Shown in pieces: positions 33,641 to 44,625 of a DNA stretch of 64,000 nucleotides. Below the pieces are notes generated by a model. The model did no database searches. It was not told the origin of the DNA and saw nothing but the letters and a program-made list of their open reading frames with translations. The number at the start of each line of letters is the position of its first letter. The first letter of the stretch is position 1. Origin of the DNA: Pholiota molesta (lineage: Eukaryota > Basidiomycota > Agaricomycetes > Agaricales > Strophariaceae); contig JACGCK010000148.1 of the NCBI GenBank assembly GCA_014925825.1, forward strand, positions 1 through 64,000. The letters are read 5' to 3'. A program made the position numbers and the translations under genes.

Positions 33641-34717
33641 CTAGCCTAAGATATCTCCGTTTCGGCCAGAACCGAAATCAGCACCGTCCTCAAAAGTGTG
33701 CGCTCTAACCCCTCCTACTATCGCGCATTCAGCGAATTACTCAAACAAACGCGGTGTGCGGTGCGTAGTAGGGAGCATCGAGCGCGAGCTTACCTAGAGG
33801 TATCATGTCCGATTTCGACTTCGCATTCCGCCGTCGTCTCCAACAGTACGCAGTGAGGATTAGGAAACAGACGGCCGTCACCGCCACCAATACACCAGCC
33901 ACAATCTCCCAGACTTTAGAGCCATTCTGGCGCTTAGTACTTACTTGTGGTTGAGTGGAAGGCCCGCCGCTTATCGTAGAAGTTGGCACTGTCGTTACTT
34001 GTGGTTGAGTGGAAGGTCCAGCGCTTATCGTAGAAGTCGCCACTGTCGTCACTTGCGGTTGAGTGGAAGCCCCGCCGCTTATCGTAGAAGTTGCCACTAC
34101 AGTCACAGTCCCTGCGACCGTCGTGGTAGTAGCTTGTCCACCCGTTGCTGGATCAGAAGATATCACGAAGAAGGATCCAACCGTGCATCTGTCAAGCCCT
34201 ACGCCGTCAACGGAAGCGTCCAGCACCATCCCACGCAAACCTCACGTAAAACGTACCCAGCAGGAGCCCCAACACACACATCCCCGTTCTGCTGCACATT
34301 CCCCGTGCCGGTGCAGTTCCCGCCGCAGAACATTATTAGCTGAGACCCAGCTGTGCAAATGCAAAGCTCATCATCGTATAATCCAGGTTAAAGAGAAACA
34401 ACTAGAACGGGCGTACACGTTGCGGAGGTAAGAGCAAGCTCCAACGTGGTCCAATTGGCACCAACAGGTGCACTGAGGCATTGGCCGCTGTTACCGTTTA
34501 ATCTTTAATGGTAAAGACCATTTAGAAGCGACCAATGTGGTGAGGTATGAAGAAATTTCACGCAGGGCTCCCATTCGCTGGGAACATCGCATTTGCTGGA
34601 GAGCTATGGTCACATCCTCCGTTGTCATCTATCAGGGGGACGAAAATTGGATCGACAAAGAAAATCAACATAGTTCAAAGACTCACAGTAGCGATAAATA
34701 AAAGCCACGCCGACCAT
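33641..34717 (-). CDS. Single-pass membrane protein with Cys-rich ectodomain and repeated Thr/Ser stalk, copy B
   Basis: Minus-strand exons: 34687-34717, 34562-34628, an exon with SGQCLSAPVGANWTTLEL, one with GSQLIMFCGGNCTGTGNVQQ, a long exon with stalk and membrane helix, and a short tail stopping at 33641 (EDGADFGSGRNGDILG). The intron 34629-34686 and the one from 34561 are GT-AG and in phase. The ectodomain has spaced cysteines. The stalk holds three 18-residue repeats (TSTISGGASTQPQVTTVA type). The helix is WEIVAGVLVAVTAVCFLILT, followed by WRRRR on the cytoplasmic side. The true N-terminus may lie further upstream, since there is no signal peptide at the ATG used. It probably acts at the cell surface; function is unknown. 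Confidence 0.7.
33943..34104. repeat. 54-bp in-frame tandem repeat in the stalk
   Basis: Three units of 54 bp, each containing ACTTGTGGTTGAGTGGAAG and GCTTATCGTAGAAGT. Each encodes 18 residues of stalk on the minus strand. Copy A of the gene has one unit only. Confidence 0.85.
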
Positions 34718-35280
34718 TTCTCCGCCGCTGAGAGTGGGAGAACAAGATAAAGGGTAAGAAGAATCCTGAAAGTTGCCGCGTAGCTTCCGACGAGCCTATA
34801 TACGAAAGGGATAACCTGTCTTTGGAACTGATGATGAGTTAGAACCGCCGAGGAAAGATTGCGTCGTAAACGTACTCAATTGGCTTGAAAAAGACATGCT
34901 CTGTACAAATGAACGAGTGTGCGAAGCTGCCTCGATGATGATCACCGCTGGCAATGATCTTGCAAAGCTAGATTGTATTTATAGTGTTCGGTAGTCATTC
35001 ACTTGGTCGGTCAGCGGTAGTACGACCTTCATCTTAAGCTTTATGACGCTGACCTCGTGTCCTTGGGGTTGACGGATGTCAAGTCGCAAAGGCGCATGCG
35101 CACTTTACTAGAGTGCAATGAAGTTACATGCCGTGGGGATTGGAGCAACAATGCTGTCTTCCAATCGTCCATCGAATGATGGTGGCCTTACTACGGTGAT
35201 GGATATTGGTGCACTACAATTCTGCCTTTAGGCTTTTGTTCAATGTTCAATGTTGAATCAAAACGATCAGTTGATCTTAG

Positions 35281-35665
35281 CAGGTCCTCAAACGCATAAC
35301 CAACGCGAGAGGCAGTTCCGTGGTAAACCAGAGTGAGCGATTCTGGGTGATTCTGGGATGATTCTGATGATGATCCTGATTACTGATTCTGACACAATTC
35401 TCATTCCAGTTTTTGTGCGAGTCAACGCAGAATCGGTTTACGACTCTGCCCCTCATCACCGCAGCGGCTGATCAATCTGATCTAGCAAAACAACCCCTCG
35501 AAGCTTGACGTTCGCGGAACTCACAATTCTCCTCGCACGTCGATTACCAATGCACCCCAATGACAGCGAGCGCGGCAGTCATACTATACACCCGCCCATT
35601 ACCGTACGCAAGCTCTCCGAGCCAGCCTTGTCTGTTAAATTTCTATATGAAATCAGGTTAGTTAG
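35281..35665. other. Unique spacer, no supported gene
   Basis: It contains a short degenerate run of GATTCTG words near 35,338-35,395. It borders the left end of the 15-kb element. Confidence 0.5.
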
Positions 35666-35930
35666 CGATATAAAAATAGTGCATCCAGCTTCCTAACTGA
35701 CGAGCACAGCCACTCCACCAAGCTGAGTTTGAAGACATTCCAGTTTTGGCAGGTGGTCTATGCTGGTCACTGGGGGCGGTGATGGTGATCACTGGAGGCT
35801 GTGCACTTGCTCACCATGCTCAACAGTGCCCAGCACTCCTCGTCGCTGTTGTCAGGGTCATCCCAAAGTGGAAATACCAAAAATAACATTTTTCCACTAT
35901 TGGTGGGATTGCAGCTGGGCAGCTGGTCCG
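35666..35930 (+). repeat. Left terminal inverted repeat, outer part
   Basis: Reverse complement of 50516-50780 with few changes. It is interrupted at 35,930/40,046 by the palindrome. Confidence 0.88.
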
Positions 35931-38900
35931 CTCTGTTTGGGGCCCTTTGGGACCATTTTATATCGATAGATGCGGATTTTGATTCTGAATACAACCGTGA
36001 AATTTCCATATTAATAGCTGCAATGGTTGACGCGCTAGACGCGAATTACTGATGGCTTAAAATTAGCGCCCACAAAGAATATTGTTTTCCTCCGCAACCG
36101 CGGGATCGTTTTGCATGATTTTAGGTGATATCTAGAGGTATTAAACGTGCGCGTCGAACGCGTCCATGATCGTAATTTTACGTCAGTTCCTTGCTCCGTA
36201 AAACGGCCCGGATAAAATTACGCTCGCACCGCTTCAGCGCCAGCTACGCATTGAATATCCGCGCGCATATTATATTGTAAAATAGGTTAATATCACACCT
36301 TTCCAACGGTACCCTTTGCGTTTGTATTGAAACATTCTACACGACGTTATTCACGAAATGGTTGTTTATTTATAGCAGGGGAACCACAAATCGCCTCAGG
36401 GAGCGCTTAGGTGCGTTACCATCTGCTGAATTTATTGGATTTAATGACACATCGACTTTGGAGATCAGACGCCGGGAAGGTATCGAACCAGACGCTGGGC
36501 TGGCATGGATATTGGGTGGCTGGCAGGCATGATTCTATATTTAGTATTCGGGCCGAGCACGTGTCTGTTGGCTGCATGCCCGGTATATGCACCTGGGTTG
36601 GCTCGCTCAATATTGGGCGCTTAGGCGCCATAATATACAGAAAGATTCAGAATTTCACACTGATTTCGAATCTAAAATTTCTATATTAATAGATGCATTT
36701 GTCAGGGCGCTAGAAGCGAATTACTGATGGCGCTTAAAATGCGCCCACAAAAGATGGCTTGTTTCTCATGAACCAGTGTTTTGTTTTGCATAATCTAAAT
36801 TGGAGTGTATAGATATTAAAAAGATCTTTCGAACGCGCTACTGATCATAATTTTCCGTCCCTTCCCTGGCACAGAAGACGGCCCGCACTATTCTGCACTC
36901 CAGCATTACTAGCATGGGCTAGGCATTGAATATAAATATGCTACGTTCCCATAAAATAGCTGAATACGAGGTCTTTCGAACGCGTGTATATGCACTTTTA
37001 TTGAATAGAATCCCATAGCTCCAGAAAGGAATTGATTGTGCATTAAATGATGTGGGGACCGCATACCGCGCCGGCGCGAACTTAGGCGCGTTGGAATCGC
37101 CTGAATTTACTGGATTTAATGACGCCTTTATTATGGCATTCGGAGGCCAGCAAGGTAGTGAACCAGACATGGGGTGGGTATGGATATTGCCTTGCTGGCC
37201 GGAATCGTACTATTTTTAGGCCTGCCGTGCTCGGCATCGCCCAATTTGGGCGTAGAATAGTGGCACCCTCCCCCTCCCCCCATATTAGAAATTCAATTCC
37301 TCCCTCAATTCTTATTCAATCCTTCTGTTCTTTTTTGTATTATTTTATATAAATACGGTACTATACGCCTATGCCATTGATACATTACTATAGTCATGCA
37401 GCAGGTGTTATTCAATATCGCTCTATTTTAATTAATTGGGGTTTTCACTGCATTTGGGTTGCTTATTGGCATATATAAAGGTATAGTTGGGACATGTGCA
37501 CATTTCTGGTAGTTTAGCACCAATATAAATGCTGACCTACAGGGTTACACACATAAAAGATGATTGGGGTACTTTCTCCTTGATATACTCATATCTCAGC
37601 CAATATTGTCACTACGGACAGACCCAAGCGTGCGTTAAAACGGCAACAAGGCAATTAAATATTGACCTATACAGTATTCTGACACACACCAATTACTCCA
37701 GTGATCACACCAGAATGATTAAATACAATAAACCCTGAACAATATTGCCCTGTGAATGTAGTTATGCGTCTAAAATTACACGACTTTCGAGGAGTACTCT
37801 ATAATATAGCTAGAATTACCTTGCCAAAATTAAAAGACCAGTACAACAATTGCGACCTCTAGATACTAAAACATCGCAAAATTCTTCGATTTCTTGAAAA
37901 TGTCAGTAGATTCATGCATATCTATATACTGTTACTACTCCAAATATAGTGTAATATGCTTATTATGGCTACTAGACACCAATATCACTTAATATAGGCA
38001 TTTATAAAAAAAGTTATCCATGAGAGCATATTCTAGACCACTTGGAGTGTTTAGATCATAGGGATATCTATGAATCAAGTCATACATCAAAAATGTGTGG
38101 GTAGGTCGCAACATATTTGGCTCTGTAGGGTGCAGTTCTACTCTCCTTGTCTACCTTTTGGATATATTGGGTGGTCTATATCATAATATACTCACACCGA
38201 ATACCACAATATTCCGAGCATAACTGAATGTGCCAGATGTATATTTCATGTTTTGTGCGAGATTTAATCATTCTGCTGATATAATAGATAAAATGCATTT
38301 AGAGAACAATCGTCGATTAATAGAGTTGGAAGCAGCATAATTAAGATGTAAATGAGCCATTAAACATGCTTGTAGCTACAGTATTGGGTGAGATATGAGT
38401 ACATCAAGCAGAAGGTACCCCAATCTATCTTTTATAGGTAGGAAGGCATTTATATTAGTGTTAAGCTACCAGGAACTGTGCTACGTATGTACCCACAACT
38501 ATTTACGGTTTTATATATGCCAATAAGCAACCCAAATGCGGTGAAAAACCCAATGTACCATTCAAAATAGAGAGATATAAAATAACACATGCTGCATGCA
38601 TTATAATAATGTATCAAAGCCTAGTCGTATAGTACCTATTTATATAAAATATACAAAAAAGAACGAAGGATTGGAACAGAATTGAGGGAGGAATTGAATT
38701 TTAATATGGGGGGAGGGGGAGGGTGCCACTATTCTACGCCCAAATTGGGCGATGCCGAGCACGGCAGGCCTAAAAATAGTACGATTCCGGCCAGCAAGGC
38801 AATATCCATACCCCCCCATGTCTTTTCACTACCTTCCGGCCTCCGAATGCCATAACAAGGCGTCATTAAATCCAGTAAAATCAGGTGATTCCAACGCGCC

Positions 38901-40045
38901 TAGTACGCGGTGGCGCGGTATGCGGTCCCACATTATTTACGCACAATCAATTCCTTTCTGGAGCTATGGATGTCTATTCAATAAAAGTGCATATACACGC
39001 GTTCGAAAGATCTCGTATTCAGCTATTTTATGGGAACGTAGCGCATTTATATTCAATGCCTAGCCCATGCTAGTAATGCTGGAGTGCAGAATAGTGCGGG
39101 CCGTATTCTGTGCCAGGGAAGGACGGAAAATTATGATCAGTAGCGCGTTCGAAAGATCTTTTAATATCTATACACTCCAATTTAGATTATGCAAAACAAG
39201 CCCGGTTCATGAGAAACAAGCCATCTTTTGTGGGCGCATTTTAAGCGCCATTAGTAATTCGCTTCTAGCGCCCTAACGAATGCAGCTATTGATATAAAAT
39301 TTTAGATTCGAAATCAGTGTAAAATTCCGAACCTTTCTGTATATTATGGCGTCTAAGCGCCCAATATTGAGCGGGCCAACCCAGGTGCATATACGGGGCA
39401 TGCAGCCAACAGACACGTGCTCGGCCCGAATACTAAATATAGAATCATGCCTGCCAGCCAGCCAATATCCATGCCAGCCCAGCATCTGCTTCAGTACCTT
39501 CCCGGCGTCTGATACCCAAAGTCGATGTGTCATTAAATCCAATAAATTCAGCAGATGGCAACGCACCTAAGCGCTCGCTGAGGCGATTTGTGGTTCCCCT
39601 GCTATAAATAAACAACCATTTCGTGAATAACGCCGCGTAGAATGTTCCAATACAAACGATAGGGTACCGTTGGAAAGGTGTGATATTAACCTATTTTACA
39701 ATATAATATGCGCGCGGATATTCAATGCGTAGCTGGCGCTAAAGCGGTGCGAGCGTAAATATATCCGGAGCGTTTTACGGAGCGAGGAAGGGACGTAAAA
39801 TTACGATCATGGACGCGTTCGAAGCGCACGGTTAATACCTCTAGATACCACCTAAGATCATGCAAAACGACCGGGCGGTTGCGGAGGAAAGCAATATTCT
39901 TTGTGGGCGCTAATTTTACGCCATCAGTAATTCGCGTCTAGCGCGTCAACCATTGCAGCTATTAATATGAAAATTTCACGGTTGTATTCAGAATCAAAAT
40001 CCGCATCTATCGATATAAAATGGCCCTAAAGGGCCCCAAACAGAG
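35931..40045. mobile_element. 4.1-kb foldback (palindromic) element, non-coding
   Basis: The left arm (35931 to about 37,790) is the near-perfect reverse complement of the right arm (about 38,190-40045), with an AT-rich centre of about 400 bp. Ends read CTCTGTTTGGGGCCCTTT on both sides. Landmarks are mirrored throughout: GCGCTAGACGCGAATTACTG with its partner near 39,930, CATCTGCTGAATTTATTGGA with one near 39,540, TTTGGGTTGCTTATTGGCAT with one near 38,530. No open frame of note exists. It splits the left terminal repeat of the surrounding element, whose right copy reads straight through. Confidence 0.88.
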
Positions 40046-40164
40046 TAGTCTCGAACCAAACTCTCTTCACTGTCCCAATCAAGACTGGACGTTGCGAGAG
40101 TCTGGGACACTTTGAACTACAAAGCCAGGACATTCTCTTACGCCAATTCTCGGATTATGTCAGC
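40046..40164 (+). repeat. Left terminal inverted repeat, inner part
   Basis: It continues the left repeat after the palindrome and pairs with about 50386-50515 (TAGTCTCGGACCAAACTCTT, AGTCTGGGACACTTT, TATGTCAGC). Confidence 0.75.
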
Positions 40165-40812
40165 TTTTTGGGCGTGGTTCGCTAAGAGACACGCCGTACC
40201 TTGCCCTCCACCATATTCTATGTTCTCTTAATTTCTGTATCTTATATTTCTCTTTTAATGGACCAAAATACTATTCCCTCAATCTCCCAGCTGGTCTGGC
40301 CTCCTCGCCGTGACCGCTCTTCTCAACACCAAGCGCCGCCTCTCACCCCGATTACCACGCATGTGCTCAATGCCCCACTCCTTACCCCCAGTATACAGTC
40401 GGAAACCACGTCGACACGTACGCCGGCGTCATCACTCCCAGACAAACTGCCCAAGAAGCAGAAGCGAAACGGTTACGACGTCGCTCCCAAAGCTCTTGGG
40501 TTTGCACCGTACTCGTTGACGAGTCGAGGCCGTCCTACCCGTGCTGCATTTGCCATCAACGGTACCGAAGGGATTCAGTCTCAAGCAGCTCTTTCCAATG
40601 ACGACTGGAATCGGATGGCTTTAGACGCAGGGATCATCACGGCGGGCTCTCATCTTTGCCCTTTTCAGATAGACGCTGCAAACTCTGTATTAGGACGTTC
40701 GGGCGATCTGGTGGTCATTGCGCCGACGGGTATGGGGAAGTCTTTGGTCTGGGATCTCCCGCTGTTGGCACAGGAAGGGGCAATCTCATTGGTGCTGGTG
40801 CCATACACAACG

Positions 40813-41162
40813 TGTAAGAATTCACTCAGTCGTTTACGGGGTGAAACAACTAACATTTAGTAAGTACCTGTAAGAATTCACTACGGTACATTGTAAGTTA
40901 AAGTTAGAGAATATGTAAAGTAGAATAGCTCACCTCAGTCGTTTACGGGGTGAAACAACTGAGGTGCTCGTACATGAGAAAACACGTATATAAGATATCA
41001 CGGAAACGATTCGTGAGCACGTAATAATAACGGAATGATAACACAAGAATTGCGCGAGATGCGCGTGAGCGAAGCTAATTTGAAATAAGTTGATAAGAGG
41101 AAACAGGCGCACGCGCGATGCGCTCGCGGCGCGTTTGTACGCACGCTCGCGTCATTCCAACA
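40813..41162 (-). repeat. Copia 1 3' LTR
   Basis: Starts TGTAAGAATTCACTCAGTCG and ends CATTCCAACA on the plus strand. A duplicated word (CTCAGTCGTTTACGGGGTG) occurs twice inside. Confidence 0.93.
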
Positions 41163-41175
41163 CTCCCCCTCAAAC
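41163..41175 (-). other. Copia 1 polypurine tract
   Basis: On the minus strand the bases next to the 3' LTR read TTTGAGGGGGAG, the purine run expected for plus-strand priming. Confidence 0.75.
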
Positions 41176-44100
41176 CGCCGCGAGTCCCAATTCCGCGGCG
41201 AAATGCTTGACCTTAGGCGACGGAAGCGCCTTCGTCAGCGCGTCGGCGACCATATCGTCCGTGGGGCAGTAGATGAGTCGAATCGAGCCGTTTTCGACGA
41301 TCCAGCGGATAAAGTGAAAACGCACGTCGATGTGCTTGGTGCGCGCATGGTACTGGTGATTTTTGGTGAGGGCGATGGCGGATTGGTTGTCCGAAAATAG
41401 AGTCGTGGCATCGAGAGAAGTCGAAAAGACTTCCGTCAGAAGCGACCGCAACCAGAGCGCCTCCTTGGCAGCGTGGGTAGCTGCGACGTACTCGGATTCC
41501 GTAGTTGACAGGCTTACTACCTCCTGTCGCTTCGCACTCCAGGAAACCGCGCCCCCATTCAACATAAAGGCATAGCCTGAAATCGCACGGCGGTCCTCAG
41601 CCATGCTCCCATCCGCATCCGCGTACCCCACCAGCTCCTTCCCAACTCCCCCATACGTCAACCACAGGTCCTGCGTACCCTTCAGGTAGCGAAAGATGCG
41701 CTTTACAGCCTCCCAGTGGTCGATCCCTGGCTTCGACGAAAAGCGCGACGCATTCTGCACGGCATAGGCAATATCCGGACGAGTACCGCGCGCGGCATAC
41801 ATCAACGAACCGACTGATTCGTGATACGGGACGTCTCGCATACGCGCGAACTCTTGCGTCGTCGAAGGAGATTGTGCGGACGTCAGACGGGTGTTTGGAT
41901 CCATGGGAATAGAGACGGGCTTCAGGTCTTGAAGTCCATACCGGCGGATAATCGACTCGATATACGAGCGCTGAGACAGCATCAGCCGACGCTGCTCGCG
42001 GACTCGACGCACTTCGATTCCGAGCAGCCAGTGCAGTTCGCCAAGATCCGTAATTTCGACGTGCTTTGAAATATCCGCCTTGAACTGTTCGATCAGAGGG
42101 AGGGCCGTCGAAACGATGGTGCAGTCGTCGACGTGAACCATGATAATGGTGAGTTCCTTTCCGTCATCGCTTCGCTTGTAGAACACGGCCTGATCGACCT
42201 CACAGCACTTGAAACCCAGGATTTCGACGAGAATTTCGACTAGGCGCTGGTACCAACGACGCCCGGACTGCTTGAGTCCGTACAAGGCTTTCAGAAGTCG
42301 GCAGACGAGATTGCGGTTGGTGTGGTATCCGGGAGGCTGGCGCATATAGATGACCTCCTTTTTCGTGAGTAGTCCATTCAAATAAGCGCCCTTGATGTCG
42401 ATCTGATGTATTTCCAGGTCAAGTGCAGCTGCGTATGCGAGGATTGCCCGAATCGAAGCTAAGCATGCAACAGGTGCGAACGTGTCGAAATAATCGACGC
42501 CCGGAACCTGCGAGAAACCCTGTGCAACGAGACGCGCCTTGTAGCGCACGACATTCCCCGCGGCGTCCTTCTTCGCACGAAACACCCACTTCGACCCAAT
42601 AATGTTCGCCCCATCCGGCGGCACAACCAACTCCCACGTCTCTGATTCCTTCAACACCTTCAGCTCCTCCTCGATCGCTTTCTCCCACAATGGCCAATCT
42701 GGCCTCGCCTTCGCCTCCTTCAGGTTGCGCGGTTCGAGTGCCTCTGCCTCACTGATCTCCGCAACCATCGCATACTCCTGTGCAAAATCCGCGGCAGGCA
42801 GTGTAAACTGTGTATCGCCTTCGCCATCTGGAGCATCTGCATTCTCGGGTGGCGCACCTTCGGGCTCGAGGAAATCATCGACAGGTGCAGGTTCAGGGAT
42901 TTTCGGGGTACGCGCGCCTCGTCGGCGCTCTCCAGTCACTGCGCGGCCTTCAAGGATGTCACGCAAGACTCTGCCGGGTTTCCGCGTACGCGATGAGCGC
43001 CTAAGCGCGGGCGCTTGATCGGACGAAGCTTCGGAGTCTGCTGCGTCGGACTCTGGAGTTTGCGCGGGGGCTGTATGAGGTGCAGCCAACGATGTCGAGG
43101 ATCCGGGGGTTGTCGCGGCAGGGTTGATCACGCCTTGGACTTGTCCGGGCCTTTGGTCTGCCTTCGTCTCGATAAACTCCCAATCCTCCCCCTCGAGGCG
43201 AGAGGCAGACGTCCCCGTCGGATCGTAATAAACGTTCCGCTCGACGGACACTGTCTTCTTGTCTGGCCAATACACTCGAACGCCCTTCGACCTGTCGTCC
43301 AATCCCATCCATCGCCCTTCCTTCACACGCCCACCCAACTTATCACCACCCTCGACCCGCACCCAAACCTTCTCGCCCCACTCACGGACATCACGAAGGT
43401 CCGGCTTCTTCCCAAAAGCCGCCTCGTACGGTGTCTGGCCTTCGACGGCCTTGGTCGACGTTCGATTCATCAACCAAACCACATGGCGTGCCGCCTCAGC
43501 CCACAGAAAACGCGGCAAGCCACTCGCGTGCAACAGCGCGCGAATCCGTTCGACGATCACACGATTTCGACGTTCGGCGACGCCGTTTTGCTGCGGCGTG
43601 TCGTGGACTGTTCGCTTCTGCGCAGTCCCGCGCGAGCGTAAATACATGACAAATTCGCGCCCCTCGTACTCGCCGCCCTTGTCTGAATGAAGGCACTTAA
43701 TCTTGGCGTCCAGCTGCGTGTCGACCCATGCCTCGTAGTCCTTGTAGGAATCGAAGGCGCCAGATTTCTTGGCAAGGAAATAAATGTTCGTAAGCCGTGT
43801 TTTGTCGTCCGTGTAAGTGATGTAGTAACGTTTTCCGCCCTTCGATTCAACAGGTGCCGGTCCCCAGAGATCGGAGTGGATTTCTCCACCGAATTCAGTC
43901 GCGCGATCGCCTTCGCGCTGCTTTGGGACGGGCTTGCGTGTTGCTTTCGCATAAACGCACGACTCGCAGAAGAACGGATCCCCGGACGACATTTCCGCAA
44001 CGCGCACACCACTAACGAGCTTGTTCGAAACAAGCCGCCTTGCCACATCGGGTGAGATATGCCCGAGACGTCGATGGAGTTGATCGAGGCTGATCTTCTC

Positions 44101-44625
44101 CCCCACAGCATTCACAGAATCGGGCTCGTGTTCGACACGGTACAGCCCCTTGCTGTTCTTCGGGACCACTCCAACGCGCGCGCCATCCGGACCACGCAGA
44201 ACGCACTTTCCACCACCAAAAGTCGCCGTAAAACCCATGTCGTCGAGCCGTCCGATCGAAACAAGGGTGTATCCAACCTCGGGCGAGTAAAGAACCTCCG
44301 TAAGGCGGAGCTGATTAGCTTCGACGCCATCAGGTACGTCAATAACAAGCTCGCCCACTCCAACAGCGCTGAAACTTCCTTTATTGGCAGCGCGCAATGG
44401 CTTTGGTGGGATGTTCTCGAGGGTATCGAAATCTTCGCAGTACGGCGAGATGTGCCGTGTCGATCCGGAGTCCAGGATCTCGACGCGCGGCGCACTATCA
44501 ACAATGCGCTCGGGCACGGACGCGATGAGTACATCCTCGGCAGGAGGCTCGAGCGCTACCAGTGGCTCGCCATCTTCATCGACATCCCATGCATCATCAG
44601 CATAATCCCCGGCATCGCTCGCCAC
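41170..44625 (-). CDS. pol: Copia 1 pol: protease, integrase, reverse transcriptase, RNase H
   Basis: An open frame of 1,151 codons without interruption. Protease active site ILDSGSTRHIS (about residues 50-60). GAG-pre-integrase zinc motif HRRLGH ... CESCVYAKA (about 185-235). Integrase core with IHSDLWGP, HSDKGGEYEG and QNGVAERRNR (about 245-400). Reverse transcriptase from SKWVFRAKKDAAG through VHVDDC, the catalytic Asp pair (about 680-900). RNase H with VGYADADGS, SLSTTESEY and SDNQSAI (about 1000-1090). The domain order places it in Ty1/Copia (Pseudoviridae). It is expressed as part of a gag-pol polyprotein and acts in cytoplasmic particles. The frame has no natural ATG at its start and joins gag through a frame change near 44,640. 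Confidence 0.93.
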   Translation of the reverse strand: MASDAGDYADDAWDVDEDGEPLVALEPPAEDVLIASVPERIVDSAPRVEILDSGSTRHISPYCEDFDTLENIPPKPLRAANKGSFSAVGVGELVIDVPDGVEANQLRLTEVLYSPEVGYTLVSIGRLDDMGFTATFGGGKCVLRGPDGARVGVVPKNSKGLYRVEHEPDSVNAVGEKISLDQLHRRLGHISPDVARRLVSNKLVSGVRVAEMSSGDPFFCESCVYAKATRKPVPKQREGDRATEFGGEIHSDLWGPAPVESKGGKRYYITYTDDKTRLTNIYFLAKKSGAFDSYKDYEAWVDTQLDAKIKCLHSDKGGEYEGREFVMYLRSRGTAQKRTVHDTPQQNGVAERRNRVIVERIRALLHASGLPRFLWAEAARHVVWLMNRTSTKAVEGQTPYEAAFGKKPDLRDVREWGEKVWVRVEGGDKLGGRVKEGRWMGLDDRSKGVRVYWPDKKTVSVERNVYYDPTGTSASRLEGEDWEFIETKADQRPGQVQGVINPAATTPGSSTSLAAPHTAPAQTPESDAADSEASSDQAPALRRSSRTRKPGRVLRDILEGRAVTGERRRGARTPKIPEPAPVDDFLEPEGAPPENADAPDGEGDTQFTLPAADFAQEYAMVAEISEAEALEPRNLKEAKARPDWPLWEKAIEEELKVLKESETWELVVPPDGANIIGSKWVFRAKKDAAGNVVRYKARLVAQGFSQVPGVDYFDTFAPVACLASIRAILAYAAALDLEIHQIDIKGAYLNGLLTKKEVIYMRQPPGYHTNRNLVCRLLKALYGLKQSGRRWYQRLVEILVEILGFKCCEVDQAVFYKRSDDGKELTIIMVHVDDCTIVSTALPLIEQFKADISKHVEITDLGELHWLLGIEVRRVREQRRLMLSQRSYIESIIRRYGLQDLKPVSIPMDPNTRLTSAQSPSTTQEFARMRDVPYHESVGSLMYAARGTRPDIAYAVQNASRFSSKPGIDHWEAVKRIFRYLKGTQDLWLTYGGVGKELVGYADADGSMAEDRRAISGYAFMLNGGAVSWSAKRQEVVSLSTTESEYVAATHAAKEALWLRSLLTEVFSTSLDATTLFSDNQSAIALTKNHQYHARTKHIDVRFHFIRWIVENGSIRLIYCPTDDMVADALTKALPSPKVKHFAAELGLAAV

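Larger units (their letters stand above)
33244..35280 (+). repeat. Segmental duplication, part Y, second copy
   Basis: Counterpart of 25,741-27,700, separated from its part X by the MULE insertion. It contains the intact-looking copy of the membrane-protein gene. Confidence 0.8.

Noticed and set aside
36370..39600. Short open frames in the palindrome arms that match each other
   Set aside because: They match because the arms mirror each other. None is long, none has a domain, and both strands are equally open.
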